Positions 35,334-46,527 are shown, counted from the stretch's first letter. The stretch: 64,000 nucleotides of DNA from Pseudomonas frederiksbergensis (GCF_000802155.2 NZ_JQGJ02000001.1:558001-622000); one strand, 5' to 3'. Notes: generated by a model not told the origin, from the letters alone. Program-made: numbers and translations.

Positions 35334-36883
35334 GAGAGATCCCTAGGCGCCGCTTCGTTGAGCAGCGCATCACGTTTCTGGTAGCCGGCGAACGCGGCGG
35401 CAAGCAAGTCATCCTGGGTCCAGCTGTCGCGCTCGAACGTGTCGATCAGGCGCCCGGCCGAGAGCACGCCGATCCGATCACAGATCAACATCAATTCCCT
35501 CAGGTCGCTGGAAACCACCACCAACGCCTTGCCCTGGCGAGTCAACTCACCGAGCAACGCATAAATATCGAATTTGGCGCCGACGTCGATACCGCGGGTT
35601 GGCTCATCGAACAGCAGTACAGAACAATCGCGCTCCAGCCAACGACCGATCACCACTTTCTGTTGATTGCCGCCGGACAGTTCGGACACCAGTTGCGTCG
35701 GGCTGGAGCTGCGGATACGCATGGCGTCGATCTGCCGCTGCGCCAAGGCTTGTTCCGCGCTGCCATCGACCAGGCCGGCGCTGGAAATCTCCGGCATGTT
35801 GCCCAGGGCAATGTTGGCGGCGATGGATTGGGTCAGCAGCAGGCCTTCGCCCTTGCGATCCTCGGTGATCAAGGCGATGCCATGGGCCACCGCATCGGCT
35901 GGTGAGCGAATGCTGACCACGTTGGTTGGCAAGCCCAACGCCACCGTGCCGCTATCAGCCACATCGGCACCAAAGATCAGCCGCAGCAGTTCCGTGCGCC
36001 CAGCCCCGATCAGCCCGGAAATACCGAAGATTTCCCCGCTGCGAACTTCGAAAGACACATCACGGACCTTGTCGGAGCGGGTCAGGCCCTTCACGGTCAG
36101 CGCGGGGGCGCCAATCTGGCGCGGGCCCAGGTCGATGTGCTCGCCCAGCTCCCGACCGACCATCAGTGTCACCAACTGCTCACTGTTGTAGTTGGCCATC
36201 GGCTCGACGCAGACCAGGTTGCCATCGCGCAACACCGCAATGCGCTGGGCGACACGGGCCAATTCTTCGAGGCGATGGGAAATGTAGATGATCGACACGC
36301 CACGCGCCTGCAAGCGGGTGATCTGCTCAAAGAGCATCTCGACTTCGCGGGCTGTCAGCATGGCGGTCGGTTCGTCGAGGATCAGCACATGGCAATCGCC
36401 GATCAGGTTGCGGGCGATCTCCACCATCTGCTGGTGACCGATCCCCAGCTCGCCGACCAGCGTGTCGGGATCGATTGCATCGAGCCCCACCTGGGCCATG
36501 GCCTCGATCGCCGCCTTGCGCAATTGCTTGCGGCTGATCCAGCCACCATGGCTGGGCAGGTTGTCGAGAAACAGGTTCTCGGCCACGGAGAGGGTCGGCA
36601 GCAGGTTGAGTTCCTGCATCACCATGCGCACGCCCTGCTCTTCCGCCTGGGTCCGGCTGCCGGGGCGATAGTCCTGCCCTTGGAACTGCATCTGTCCGGT
36701 CGTCGGCGTGACCAGCCCGCCGATGATCTTGGACAAGGTACTTTTGCCGGCACCATTTTCGCCGGTCAGCGCCAGCACTTCACCGCGCATCAACGTCAGG
36801 TTGATATCGCTCAGTACCGGCTGGGCATAAGTCTTGCCGATACCGCTGACGCACAGGACAGCGTTCGGGTCGCGAACGGACAT
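35330..36883 (-). CDS. rbsA: Ribose ABC transporter ATP-binding protein
   Basis: 517 residues with two fused ABC domains. The first has Walker A GENGAGKST and Walker B VLILDEPTAML; the second has the degenerate P-loop normal in sugar ATPases (GLIGAGRTEL), the signature LSGGNQQKV and VLLFDEPTRGID. It powers ribose import with RbsC. It sits 55 bp after rbsB. Confidence 0.97.
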   Translation of the reverse strand: MSVRDPNAVLCVSGIGKTYAQPVLSDINLTLMRGEVLALTGENGAGKSTLSKIIGGLVTPTTGQMQFQGQDYRPGSRTQAEEQGVRMVMQELNLLPTLSVAENLFLDNLPSHGGWISRKQLRKAAIEAMAQVGLDAIDPDTLVGELGIGHQQMVEIARNLIGDCHVLILDEPTAMLTAREVEMLFEQITRLQARGVSIIYISHRLEELARVAQRIAVLRDGNLVCVEPMANYNSEQLVTLMVGRELGEHIDLGPRQIGAPALTVKGLTRSDKVRDVSFEVRSGEIFGISGLIGAGRTELLRLIFGADVADSGTVALGLPTNVVSIRSPADAVAHGIALITEDRKGEGLLLTQSIAANIALGNMPEISSAGLVDGSAEQALAQRQIDAMRIRSSSPTQLVSELSGGNQQKVVIGRWLERDCSVLLFDEPTRGIDVGAKFDIYALLGELTRQGKALVVVSSDLRELMLICDRIGVLSAGRLIDTFERDSWTQDDLLAAAFAGYQKRDALLNEAAPRDLS

Positions 36884-36938
36884 AACAAACTCTCCAATGC
36901 GCCCGCCCGGACGGGCGAGCGCCGTTGTGTCGCCAGGG

Positions 36939-37898
36939 TTACGGCTTGGTCACCAGCTCGACCGGAGTTTCAATGACGCCGTTGGTGCCATTGTTGACTT
37001 TTTCACCCTTGATGATCTTCAGGGCGGTCTCGATGCCGAACACAGCCTGCTTGGCAGCGAACTGGTCAGCGGTCGCGAGGACACGACCGTCCTTGAGCAT
37101 CGGCTTGATCGCGTTGATGTTGTCGTAGCCGACTACTTGCACCTTGCCCGCCTTACCCGCAGCGCGCACGGCCGAGACGGCGCCGACCGCCATGCTGTCG
37201 TTACCGGCCAGCAGTGCCTTGATGTTCGGGTATTCGCTAAGCATCGACGCGGCGACCTGGTTCCCCTTGTTGATTTCCCAATCACCGGACTGCAGGGAAA
37301 CGACCTTGATCTGTGCCGCTTCCATTGCGTCCTTGAAGCCCGCGGTGCGCGCCTGGGCGTTGGTGGTGGTCGACACGCCTTCGATAATGCCCACTTCGTC
37401 GCCGGCCTTGAGCTGCTTGGCCAGGTATTCACCCACCAGGCGAGCGCCCTTGCGGTTGTCAGGGCCTACGAACGGCACGTTGATGTTCTTGCTCTTGACC
37501 ACCGCCGGGTCGAGTTGGTTGTCAATGTTGATTACGGTGATGCCGGCGTCGACGGCCTTCTTGATGACCGGCACCATCGCCTTGGAATCGGCAGGCGCGA
37601 TCACCAGCGCATTGACCTTGGAGACGATCATCTGCTCGACGATACGAATTTGGTTGGCGGTGTCGGTTTCATCCTTGATCCCGTTGGAGATCAGGTCGAA
37701 ATCGGCGGAGTTTTCCTTCTGGTAAGCCTTGGCACCGTCTTCCATGGTCAGGAAGAACTCGTTGGCCAGGGATTTCATGACCAGGGCAACCTTGGGTTTT
37801 TCCGGCGTCTGGGCGAGCGCCGAGGAGAAAGGCAGCGCAGCGGATGCAGCCGCGAGCATGGCGACGGCGAGAAGGCGTCCAGCGAATGGCAGCTTCAT
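36939..37898 (-). CDS. rbsB: Ribose-binding periplasmic protein
   Basis: 319 residues, a type I periplasmic binding protein with a signal peptide ending near ALA-QTPEK. Sugar-contact residues of the family are visible (AMVPVIKKAVDAGITVINID, AGNDSMAVGAVSA). It is the first gene of the operon and has GGAGTG before its ATG. In E. coli, RbsB also serves chemotaxis through Trg. Confidence 0.96.
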   Translation of the reverse strand: MKLPFAGRLLAVAMLAAASAALPFSSALAQTPEKPKVALVMKSLANEFFLTMEDGAKAYQKENSADFDLISNGIKDETDTANQIRIVEQMIVSKVNALVIAPADSKAMVPVIKKAVDAGITVINIDNQLDPAVVKSKNINVPFVGPDNRKGARLVGEYLAKQLKAGDEVGIIEGVSTTTNAQARTAGFKDAMEAAQIKVVSLQSGDWEINKGNQVAASMLSEYPNIKALLAGNDSMAVGAVSAVRAAGKAGKVQVVGYDNINAIKPMLKDGRVLATADQFAAKQAVFGIETALKIIKGEKVNNGTNGVIETPVELVTKP

Positions 37899-37934
37899 GG
37901 GTTCACTCCGATTTTATGATTATTTTGAGCAAAA

Positions 37935-38003
37935 ATCGTCGCACGACGATCGCGCAAACGTTTGCGTGGAATGAACTATGGTAAAGCATCGGAGTTTTGT
38001 CAA
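37935..38003 (-). promoter_or_regulatory. rbs operon promoter and RbsR operator
   Basis: On the minus strand TTGACA (38003-37998), a 17-bp spacer and CATAGT (37980-37975) form a strong promoter. The perfect 14-bp palindrome CGCAAACGTTTGCG (37953-37966), a classical LacI-family operator, lies at about +3 to +16. A second dyad, ATCGTCG-CA-CGACGAT (37935-37950), abuts it and would form an mRNA hairpin or an accessory site. Confidence 0.85.
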
Positions 38004-38032
38004 CGTTACGGTTTCATCCGCAACGTCCAGAA

Positions 38033-38455
38033 TCAGGCAGTGGTATTGACCAGCGCGCCGGAGCCGGACTCCTTCACCAGCTCCTTGATCAAGCTGCCCG
38101 TGACCTGCTGCAGTGCGCCAGTAGTATCGGCGATCTGCCCCTGGATGGCCATGATAGCGGTAGTCCTGGCTTCAGGCGTTGCATATGGGCGCGCCTGTGC
38201 TGCGGCGAGTTGCTGTTGTTGATCGCGCAATTGCTGCTGTAGCTCCTGCATGCGCTTGAGCAGGATTTTCGTGGCGATGCTTTGGGTGCTGTCGCTTTTT
38301 TCGGTCTTGCTCTCGGTTTCAGTACGAAGGTCTGCGCGAACCTGGCGTTCACCCAAGGCGTCCTCGCTCGCCTCGCCCAGGGCATTCACCGTCGCTGTGG
38401 TTTTACCGCCAATGGTGACGGCGGCGGCGTTCGGCAAGCCGATTGACATGCTCAT
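38033..38455 (-). CDS. Pseudomonas protein with coiled coil, unknown function
   Basis: 140 residues, no signal peptide. A Gln/Leu-rich coiled coil (ILLKRMQELQQQLRDQQQQL) lies in the middle, followed by a helical C-terminus with Gly/Ser. The Ala/Thr-rich N-terminus is low in complexity. GGAGTG is seven bases before the ATG. Its stop is about 30 bp from the rbs promoter, reading away from asnB-type genes. No family is recognised. Confidence 0.75.
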   Translation of the reverse strand: MSMSIGLPNAAAVTIGGKTTATVNALGEASEDALGERQVRADLRTETESKTEKSDSTQSIATKILLKRMQELQQQLRDQQQQLAAAQARPYATPEARTTAIMAIQGQIADTTGALQQVTGSLIKELVKESGSGALVNTTA

Positions 38456-39860
<1,405 letters not shown>

Positions 39861-39868
39861 TCGTCCCC

Positions 39869-39890
39869 GCCCGACCGATATCGGTCGGGC
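39869..39890 (+). terminator. Perfect palindrome after the asparaginase gene
   Basis: GCCCGACCGAT and ATCGGTCGGGC are perfectly complementary (39869-39890), eight bases after the stop. No T-tract follows, so it is either a weak terminator or an mRNA 3' stabiliser. Confidence 0.65.
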
Positions 39891-40001
39891 ACCTCGAGAC
39901 ACCCATTTGCGCAGTGTTTATCAGGCTCGATAAAAAAGAGTCTTCCTCCTACATCAAAATGGAAAAAGTGCTGTCAGACGATTTTCTTGAAATTTAAGCA
40001 G

Positions 40002-40042
40002 TTGCGTAAATGCCTACGGTTAAATACTGTATGCACGTACAG
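40002..40042 (+). promoter_or_regulatory. Promoter with LexA (SOS) box
   Basis: TTGCGT (40002-40007), a 17-bp spacer and TACTGT (40025-40030) fit a sigma70 promoter. CTGT-N8-ACAG (40027-40042; CTGTATGCACGTACAG) overlaps the -10 and matches the gammaproteobacterial LexA consensus. The DUF1654 start codon is 18 bp downstream of the box. Confidence 0.8.
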
Positions 40043-40060
40043 CTTAATAAGGACAATCCT

Positions 40061-40309
40061 GTGGCCACGCCCTCCGCTGCAACTACCCCCTTAGATTCCT
40101 ATACACGCCTCGGCCTACGGGTTTCGAAAATCATAAACGCTCCCACCGCACAAAATGCCAAGGCGGCCCTGATCTTTCGTCTCCCCGACGAGCCAGTGGA
40201 TGAATGGGAACGCCTGCTGGCGGAAATCGATGAGAACGACAACGTGACCCTCGCCTATCGCGACGATGGCGGTGTGCAGGTTTTCTGGGTAGTGCCGAAG
40301 GAAGATTGA
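40061..40309 (+). CDS. DUF1654 domain protein
   Basis: 82 residues from a GTG at 40061 with AAGGA upstream. The DUF1654 pattern is clear: DSYTRLGLRVSKIINAPTAQ, then ALIFRLPDEPVDEWERLL and DDGGVQVFWVVPKED. The family is almost confined to Pseudomonas and its function is unknown. The LexA box over its promoter and the following nuclease gene suggest a role in the DNA-damage response. The longer frame starting at 40010 would begin before the promoter and is rejected. Confidence 0.85.
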   Translation: MATPSAATTPLDSYTRLGLRVSKIINAPTAQNAKAALIFRLPDEPVDEWERLLAEIDENDNVTLAYRDDGGVQVFWVVPKED

Positions 40310-40314
40310 ACCTG

Positions 40315-41004
40315 ATGAATTTCCGCTGTTTAGCTTTATTGCTCGTCTTCGTTGCCACGGGCGCACAGGCGGGTGCACCCCGCACGTTCAACGAAGCCAA
40401 GAAAGTCGCCTGGAAGCTCTATGCGCCTCAATCCACCGAGTTCTATTGCGGGTGCAAATACACTGGCAATCGCGTGGACCTCGCGGCCTGCGGCTACGTG
40501 CCGCGCAAGAATGCCAACCGCGCCGCCCGCATCGAGTGGGAACATATTGTCCCGGCCTGGCAGATCGGCCACCAGCGCCAGTGCTGGCAACAGGGTGGGC
40601 GCAAGAACTGCACCCGCTATGACCCGGTCTATCAACGGGCCGAAGCCGACCTGCACAACCTGGTGCCCAGCATCGGCGAGGTCAATGGCGATCGCAGCAA
40701 TTTCAGCTTCGGCTGGCTGCCAGTGCAGAAAGGCCAATACGGCTCGTGCTTGACCCAAGTAGACTTCAAGGCCAAGAAAGTCATGCCCCGCCCCTCCATT
40801 CGAGGGATGATCGCCAGGACCTATTTCTACATGAGCAAACAATACGGGCTGCATCTCTCCAAACAAGATCGTCGCCTGTATGAAGCCTGGGACAAGACCT
40901 ATCCCGTGCAGGCCTGGGAGCGTCAGCGCAACCAGAGCGTCGCGTGTGTCATGGGGCGAGGAAACGAATTCGTCGGGCCAGTTAACTTGAAGGCCTGCGG
41001 CTGA
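40315..41004 (+). CDS. endA: Exported endonuclease I
   Basis: 229 residues with a signal peptide ending near AQA-GAP. It belongs to the endonuclease I family with a beta-beta-alpha-metal fold: the catalytic His is in IEWEHIVPAWQIGHQ, and the magnesium and substrate residues are in DLHNLVPSIGEVNGDRSNF. Four or more cysteines suggest disulfides needed for activity in the periplasm. It starts six bases after DUF1654, so it shares the SOS-type promoter. The ATG at 40315 is preferred over a TTG at 40306. Confidence 0.93.
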   Translation: MNFRCLALLLVFVATGAQAGAPRTFNEAKKVAWKLYAPQSTEFYCGCKYTGNRVDLAACGYVPRKNANRAARIEWEHIVPAWQIGHQRQCWQQGGRKNCTRYDPVYQRAEADLHNLVPSIGEVNGDRSNFSFGWLPVQKGQYGSCLTQVDFKAKKVMPRPSIRGMIARTYFYMSKQYGLHLSKQDRRLYEAWDKTYPVQAWERQRNQSVACVMGRGNEFVGPVNLKACG

Positions 41005-41032
41005 CCTGGCGTATATGAGCAGCAAGAATCAA

Positions 41033-41058
41033 CTGTGGGAGCGAGCTCGCTCCCACAG
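41033..41058. repeat. REP palindrome
   Basis: CTGTGGGAGCGAG and CTCGCTCCCACAG form a perfect 26-bp palindrome between the convergent endA and SPOR genes, where it probably terminates both. Confidence 0.9.
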
Positions 41059-41074
41059 GTTTGGCTCTGTCTGT

Positions 41075-41440
41075 TTATAGTGCTGGCGGAAAATCCACGA
41101 CCAGGGTCTCGATGTTGCGCTTCTTGGCGCGCACCAGCGCAGCGTTGATCTGCTCCTGCTTCGCCTGAGCTTCAGCCTCGGATCCCAATGGCCCGACCAG
41201 GACCCGGTCCTTGCCGTTTTCCCTGACGACACTGGACATGAAGCTGTGCTCGATCAGCCATCCGGTCAGGTCGCTGACGGCCTGGGGCGTCTGGCCTCGA
41301 ACCTCGACAGCCCACTGCGGTGCTGCGGCAGCTGCCGGCGTGGAGGTGGCCGCCGGCTTCGGCTTCGGTGCCTCGACGTCGCGCCCCTCCCCGCATCCTG
41401 CCAGCGCCAATACCGCGATTACCCAAGCCAATTTACGCAC
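41075..41440 (-). CDS. SPOR-domain lipoprotein
   Basis: 121 residues from a GTG at 41440 with GGGGGAA upstream. A lipoprotein signal (AVLALAGC) is followed by a Pro/Ala-rich linker and a SPOR-like domain of about 75 residues (WAVEVRGQTPQAVSDLTGWL, RVLVGPLGSEAEAQAKQEQI). SPOR domains bind denuded peptidoglycan at division sites. The ATG at 41461 is an alternative that would spoil the signal peptide. Confidence 0.82.
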   Translation of the reverse strand: MRKLAWVIAVLALAGCGEGRDVEAPKPKPAATSTPAAAAAPQWAVEVRGQTPQAVSDLTGWLIEHSFMSSVVRENGKDRVLVGPLGSEAEAQAKQEQINAALVRAKKRNIETLVVDFPPAL

Positions 41441-41687
41441 AACGATTCCCCCGCAAGACATGAAGCGGGGATTTTAGCACCCAGACTCGCCGGAAACGCC
41501 CTAAACAGTGCGCAAAACACGAGAATCCTGTCCAACGTCTCTGTATAGTCGCACCCTGGGAATTAATGCAGCATCTGCACGTCAGAAAGAGGCACCCACA
41601 TTGTGACACTTAGCACTAATCTATAAGCAGTACCGACATCTGCACTGTCTGAATCAGGTGCCCTATAAAGCAATCAAGGAGAACACC

Positions 41688-41882
41688 ATGCTGATACTCA
41701 CCCGCAAAGTCGGTGAAAGCATAAATATTGGTGACGACATCACGATCACCATTCTGGGCGTGAGCGGCCAACAAGTCCGTATCGGCATCAACGCCCCGAA
41801 AAACGTTGCGGTGCATCGCGAAGAGATTTATCAGCGCATCCAGGCCGGCCTCACTGCCCCTGACAAGCCGCAAACGCCCTGA
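41688..41882 (+). CDS. rsmE: CsrA/RsmA family post-transcriptional regulator RsmE
   Basis: 64 residues, a complete CsrA fold: Leu4 and Arg44 (AVHREEIY) of the RNA-binding surface are kept. The C-terminal tail [13 protein letters not shown] resembles RsmE of the P. fluorescens group rather than RsmA, which is usually next to lysC. RsmE binds GGA motifs at ribosome-binding sites and is sequestered by the RsmX/Y/Z RNAs under GacS/GacA. Its own leader has CAAGGAGAA before the ATG, which could allow autorepression. It is a single gene with its own terminator. Confidence 0.93.
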   Translation: MLILTRKVGESINIGDDITITILGVSGQQVRIGINAPKNVAVHREEIYQRIQAGLTAPDKPQTP

Positions 41883-41899
41883 GCCCTGCCGCAGTCCGC

Positions 41900-41933
41900 A
41901 GCCAGCCCGTTTGCATTGCCGCAATGGCTGGCT
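41900..41933 (+). terminator. Hairpin after rsmE
   Basis: AGCCAGCC (41900-41907) and GGCTGGCT (41926-41933) enclose an inner CATTG/CAATG stem. The T-tract is weak (AAAG follows), so it may be a terminator of moderate strength. Confidence 0.6.
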
Positions 41934-42076
41934 AAAGATGCAGGCCGACCGAGCCGCACCCTGTCCAATCCCGCCTTATCGATCCGACCAGCCCGAAACC
42001 GATACTACTGGCATGCCTCATACCATGGCTGTCAGACGTTTCGTTTTAATGGCGATGAAGCAGGCGTTCGTGCCGG

Positions 42077-42532
42077 TCAGCCCAAGCGCACGCCACGGGC
42101 CATCCCCGTGGCCGCCACGACCATCAACATCAGCAGCAACGCTTCCAGGTGACTGATCCGTGCAAAGCGGCCAGCCCTCGACGAGTCGATCGCCGCGCCC
42201 TTGCCCAGCGCCATCCGCCATTTGATCAGGGCGATCATCGGTGCGATTTCAAGCAACAGGATCAAGACGAACAACGTCATTTTCAGGTGAAACAACGGCT
42301 GATGCAGGTAGTAGTCCGAGCCCTTTTCGTACCCGGCGAAAGCGCGCATCCCGCCTGTCACCAGTAACACCAGCGCTGACAGCCCCCATACGTTGTCTGC
42401 AACCAATACATTTCGAACTGCATCCGCGCCACCGGCGAGGCGTCGCAGCGCCGTGCCGCGGGTCAGCACCGCCCAGAATCCGAGGGCGAATGCCAAGAGG
42501 TGGATGGCCGCGAGAGACCAATGAGCAAGCAT
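42077..42532 (-). CDS. DUF2214 family membrane protein
   Basis: 151 residues with four membrane helices and the DUF2214 pattern: MLAHWSLAAIHLLAFALG at the start, DNVWGLSALVLLVTGG, and HLKMTLFVLILLLEI. It is an inner-membrane protein of unknown role; charged and His residues between helices might bind a cofactor. The ATG at 42532 has AGGAG eight bases upstream; the frame extending to 42646 is unsupported. A REP palindrome lies upstream. Confidence 0.85.
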   Translation of the reverse strand: MLAHWSLAAIHLLAFALGFWAVLTRGTALRRLAGGADAVRNVLVADNVWGLSALVLLVTGGMRAFAGYEKGSDYYLHQPLFHLKMTLFVLILLLEIAPMIALIKWRMALGKGAAIDSSRAGRFARISHLEALLLMLMVVAATGMARGVRLG

Positions 42533-42620
42533 GGGAAGGCTCCTGCCAGGGTGAACGTCGAAGCGACCTGACAGTACTAGCTCATAGCAGAATGATTGCC
42601 AGGGCTGGAATGCAAAAAAA

Positions 42621-42646
42621 GTGGGAGCGGGCTTGCCCGCTCCCAC
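42621..42646. repeat. REP palindrome
   Basis: GTGGGAGCGGGC and GCCCGCTCCCAC are perfectly paired around TT, 26 bp after the cysS stop on the minus strand. Confidence 0.9.
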
Positions 42647-42671
42647 AGGGTATTGCGTACGCTAAAAGGTC

Positions 42672-44054
42672 TTAGTCCGCCAAGCGCCAGGTCGTCCCGC
42701 CCTTCCCGTCTTCCAGCACCACGCCCATGGCGGTGAGCTGGTCGCGGATGCGGTCGGATTCGGCCCAGTCCTTGTTCGCCCGCGCAGTCAGGCGCGCCTG
42801 GATCAACGCGTCGACCTCGGCGGCGTCCACGCGACCTTCGGCACCGGCCTGCAGGAAGTCATCGGCTTGGAGCTGCAACACACCCAACACGTTGGCCAGT
42901 TCTTTCAGGCGGGCCGCAAGACCGGCCGCGGCATTGAGATCGCTCTCACGCAAACGGTTGATTTCGCGCACCATCTCGAACAGCACCGCGCAGGCTTCCG
43001 GCGTGCCGAAGTCATCGTTCATCACTTCGGTAAACCGCGCCACGAACGCTTCGCCACCGGCGGGCGGCACGGCGGGCAGGCCCTTCAGGGCATGGTAGAA
43101 ACGCTCCAGGGCACCCTTGGCGTCCTTGAGGTTGTCTTCCGAGTAATTAATGGCGCTGCGGTAATGGCTCGACACCAGCAGGTAACGCACGACTTCTGGA
43201 TGGTATTTCTCGAGCACATCGCGGATGGTGAAGAAGTTGTTCAAGGATTTGGACATCTTCTCGCCATTGATGCGAATCATGCCGCAATGCATCCACGCGT
43301 TGGCGTAGGTCTTGCCGGTGGCCGCTTCGCTCTGGGCGATTTCGTTTTCGTGGTGCGGAAACTCCAGATCGCTGCCGCCGCCATGAATGTCGAAGGTCTC
43401 GCCCAGGCAGCAAGTCGACATCACCGAGCATTCGATATGCCAGCCCGGACGCCCGGCGCCCCATGGCGACTCCCAGCTCGGCTCGCCTGGCTTGGCGCCT
43501 TTCCAGAGCACGAAGTCCAGCGGGTCTTCTTTAGATTCATCGACCTCGATGCGCGCGCCGATGCGCAAGTCTTCGATTTTCTTGCGCGACAACTTGCCGT
43601 AGCCCAGAAACTTGGCGACGCGGTAATACACGTCGCCATTGCCCGGTGCGTAGGCGTAGCCCTTGTCGATCAAGGTCTGGATCATCGCCAGCATGCCAGG
43701 GATGTGATCCGTGGCGCGGGGCTCCAGGTCCGGCTTGAGGATATTGAGGCGCGCCTCGTCCTCGTGCATGGCCTGGATCATGCGCTCGGTCAGCGCATCG
43801 TAGGGCTCGCCGTTTTCGCGGGCACGGTTGATGATCTTGTCTTCGATGTCGGTGATGTTGCGCACGTAGGTCAGGTCATAACCGCTGAATCGCAGCCAGC
43901 GGGTTACCAGGTCGAAGGCGACCATGCTGCGACCATGACCAATGTGGCAGTAGTCGTACACGGTCATCCCGCAGACGTACATGCGGACCTTGTTGCCATC
44001 CAGCGGCTTGAAGACTTCTTTGCTCTTGGTGAGCGTGTTGTAGATCGTAAGCAC
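42672..44054 (-). CDS. cysS: Cysteinyl-tRNA synthetase
   Basis: 460 residues, the normal length. Class I motifs: HIGH (HIGHGRS) and KMSKS ([10 protein letters not shown]). Zinc-ligand residues are in [17 protein letters not shown] and FPHHENE. It charges tRNA-Cys, with the zinc providing cysteine specificity. It follows glnS by 21 bp, an arrangement seen in pseudomonads, so both are probably read together. Confidence 0.98.
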   Translation of the reverse strand: MLTIYNTLTKSKEVFKPLDGNKVRMYVCGMTVYDYCHIGHGRSMVAFDLVTRWLRFSGYDLTYVRNITDIEDKIINRARENGEPYDALTERMIQAMHEDEARLNILKPDLEPRATDHIPGMLAMIQTLIDKGYAYAPGNGDVYYRVAKFLGYGKLSRKKIEDLRIGARIEVDESKEDPLDFVLWKGAKPGEPSWESPWGAGRPGWHIECSVMSTCCLGETFDIHGGGSDLEFPHHENEIAQSEAATGKTYANAWMHCGMIRINGEKMSKSLNNFFTIRDVLEKYHPEVVRYLLVSSHYRSAINYSEDNLKDAKGALERFYHALKGLPAVPPAGGEAFVARFTEVMNDDFGTPEACAVLFEMVREINRLRESDLNAAAGLAARLKELANVLGVLQLQADDFLQAGAEGRVDAAEVDALIQARLTARANKDWAESDRIRDQLTAMGVVLEDGKGGTTWRLAD

Positions 44055-44075
44055 AGGGTTTCCCTTAAGACTTGA

Positions 44076-45773
44076 TCACTGACCCCAGGAATCGCGCAAG
44101 GTCACGGTACGGTTGAATACCGGAGCACCGGGTTTCGAGTCCTTGATATCCGCGCAGAAGTAACCTTCGCGCTCGAACTGGAAACGGTCTTCCGGCTGTG
44201 CGTTGCCCAACGAAGGCTCGGCACGACAACCAGTGAGTACTTGCAGGGAGTCAGGGTTGATGTTGTCCAGGAAGCTGGCGCTGTCTTCGGCCTTCTCCGG
44301 GTTCGGCGAACGGAACAGGCGATCGTACAGGCGCACTTCGCACTCGACGCTGGCGGCAGCCGGCACCCAGTGGATCACGCCCTTGACCTTGCGACCTTCC
44401 GGGTTCTTGCCCAGGGTGTCGGGGTCGTACGAGCAACGCAGCTCGACGATGTTGCCGTCGGCATCCTTGATGGCCTCGTCGGCGCGGATCACGTAGCTGC
44501 CGCGCAGGCGCACTTCTCCAGCGGGCTCCAGGCGCTTGTAGCCTTTTGGCGGCTCCTCCATGAAGTCTTCACGGTCGATGTAGATTTCCCGGGCGAACGG
44601 CAGGACGCGCACACCCATGTCTTCCTTCGGGTGGCACGGCAGTTCGAGGTTCTCGACCTGGCCTTCCGGGTAATTGGTGATGACGACTTTCAGCGGACGC
44701 AACACGCACATGGCGCGCGGCGCACTGTGGTCGAGGTCGTCGCGGATGCTGAATTCCAGCATGCCGAAATCCACCACGCCGTCGGAACGGTTGGTGCCGA
44801 TCATCTCGCAGAAATTGCGGATCGACTTCGGCGTGTAGCCACGACGGCGGAAGCCCGACAGCGTCGACATGCGCGGGTCGTCCCAGCCGTTGACGTGCTT
44901 CTCGTCCACCAGTTGCTTGAGCTTGCGCTTACTGGTGATGGTGTAGTTGAGGTTCAGGCGGCTGAATTCATACTGGCGCGGGTTGGCCGGCACCGGCAGC
45001 TTCTCCAGGAACCACTCGTACAAGGGACGATGGCTTTCGAATTCCAGGGTGCAGATCGAATGCGTGATGCCTTCGATGGCGTCCGACTGGCCGTGGGTGA
45101 AGTCATAGTTCGGGTAGATGCACCACTTGTCGCCCGTCTGGTGGTGATGGGCATGACGGATGCGGTACATGATCGGGTCGCGCAGGTTCATGTTCGGCGA
45201 GGCCATGTCGATCTTGGCGCGCAGTACACGGGCACCGTCCGGGAACTCGCCGGCACGCATGCGGGCGAACAGGTCCAGGTTCTCTTCCACGCTGCGGTCA
45301 CGGAACGGGCTGTCCTTGCCCGGCTCGGTCAGGCTGCCGCGGTATTCCTTGGCCTGCTCCGGGGTCAGGTCGCACACGTAGGCGTTGCCGGACTTGATCA
45401 GCTCGACCGCCCAATCGTGCAACTGGTCGAAATACTGCGAGGCGTAGCGCACTTCGCCCGCCCATTCGAAACCCAGCCACTTGACGTCGCTCTTGATCGC
45501 GTCGATGTATTCCTGGTCTTCCTTGGCCGGGTTGGTGTCATCGAAACGCAAGTGCGTGACGCCACCGAACTCTTCGGCCAGGCCGAAGTTCACGCAGATG
45601 GATTTGGCGTGACCGATGTGCAGGTAGCCGTTGGGCTCCGGCGGGAAGCGGGTGACGATCTGCGTGTGCTTACCCGAATCCAGGTCCGCCTGGATGATCG
45701 GGCGCAGGAAATTGACCGGCACGGCCGGGCCGGTCTTGGAATTCGAGGTAGGGTCGACAGTGGGCTTGCTCAT
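44076..45773 (-). CDS. glnS: Glutaminyl-tRNA synthetase
   Basis: 565 residues. HIGH motif in [12 protein letters not shown] and the KMSKS variant in TSKRKLKQL. The beta-barrel anticodon domains occupy the C-terminal half. It charges tRNA-Gln directly. The ATG at 45773 has AAGGA upstream; the longer frame to 45854 has no support. It is divergent from ppiB across a 250-bp gap. Confidence 0.98.
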   Translation of the reverse strand: MSKPTVDPTSNSKTGPAVPVNFLRPIIQADLDSGKHTQIVTRFPPEPNGYLHIGHAKSICVNFGLAEEFGGVTHLRFDDTNPAKEDQEYIDAIKSDVKWLGFEWAGEVRYASQYFDQLHDWAVELIKSGNAYVCDLTPEQAKEYRGSLTEPGKDSPFRDRSVEENLDLFARMRAGEFPDGARVLRAKIDMASPNMNLRDPIMYRIRHAHHHQTGDKWCIYPNYDFTHGQSDAIEGITHSICTLEFESHRPLYEWFLEKLPVPANPRQYEFSRLNLNYTITSKRKLKQLVDEKHVNGWDDPRMSTLSGFRRRGYTPKSIRNFCEMIGTNRSDGVVDFGMLEFSIRDDLDHSAPRAMCVLRPLKVVITNYPEGQVENLELPCHPKEDMGVRVLPFAREIYIDREDFMEEPPKGYKRLEPAGEVRLRGSYVIRADEAIKDADGNIVELRCSYDPDTLGKNPEGRKVKGVIHWVPAAASVECEVRLYDRLFRSPNPEKAEDSASFLDNINPDSLQVLTGCRAEPSLGNAQPEDRFQFEREGYFCADIKDSKPGAPVFNRTVTLRDSWGQ

Positions 45774-46023
45774 AGGATCCTTGAACATACAAGTGCGCGG
45801 CCGGGTGCGGCCTGATAAATCAAAGCCCGTATCATAGCCGATGCTGTCAAGCACCTGACAGGCCAGGCCGGCAAACGATTGAATTTATTCGACAGCCAGA
45901 TGAAAAACAGCCTCGAAATTCGCGCATGGCGCGCTAAACTGCCCAGCCTGGCCGATTACAGCCAGACCGGTTGCGGGCGTCCGCGCCCCCGAAACCCACG
46001 AATTCCTTGAAAGAGTAGTGATC

Positions 46024-46527
46024 ATGACCCAAGTCAAACTGACCACCAACCATGGCGACATCGTCCTGGAGCTGAACGCCGAAAAGGCTCCGATCACCGT
46101 TAAGAACTTCCTTGAATACGTCGAGGCCGGCCACTACGAAAACACCGTTTTCCACCGTGTCATCGGCAACTTCATGATCCAGGGCGGCGGTTTCGAACCT
46201 GGCATGAAAGAAAAGAAAGACAAGCGCCCGAGCATCCAGAACGAAGCCGACAACGGCCTCTCCAACGACAAATACACCGTTGCCATGGCCCGCACCATGG
46301 AGCCGCATTCGGCCTCCGCGCAGTTCTTCATCAACGTCGCCGACAACTCCTTCCTGAACCACAGCGGCAAGAACGTCCAGGGCTGGGGCTACGCCGTATT
46401 CGGCAAGGTCACCGCCGGTACCGACGTGGTCGACAAGATCAAAGGCGTCGCCACCACCTCCAAGGCTGGCCACCAAGACGTCCCGGCAGAAGACGTGATC
46501 ATCGAGAAAGCCGAGATCATTGAGTGA
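46024..46527 (+). CDS. ppiB: Cytoplasmic peptidyl-prolyl isomerase (cyclophilin)
   Basis: 167 residues of the cyclophilin fold, no signal peptide. The catalytic core [15 protein letters not shown] and the [10 protein letters not shown] segment are present. It catalyses cis-trans isomerisation of X-Pro bonds. The ATG at 46024 is preferred over a GTG six bases earlier. Its stop codon overlaps the lpxH start. Confidence 0.97.
   Translation: MTQVKLTTNHGDIVLELNAEKAPITVKNFLEYVEAGHYENTVFHRVIGNFMIQGGGFEPGMKEKKDKRPSIQNEADNGLSNDKYTVAMARTMEPHSASAQFFINVADNSFLNHSGKNVQGWGYAVFGKVTAGTDVVDKIKGVATTSKAGHQDVPAEDVIIEKAEIIE

Noticed and set aside
33300..35384. 694-codon plus-strand frame across rbsR and rbsC
   Set aside because: Spans two genes on the opposite strand and is rich in His, Arg and Gln, typical of a shadow frame.
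41646..41687. Longer start of rsmE at 41658
   Set aside because: The ribosome-binding site AAGGAG and the CsrA N-terminus MLILTRK fix the start at 41688.
44241..45815. 524-codon plus-strand frame across glnS
   Set aside because: Opposite an essential gene; no ribosome-binding site and no recognisable domain.
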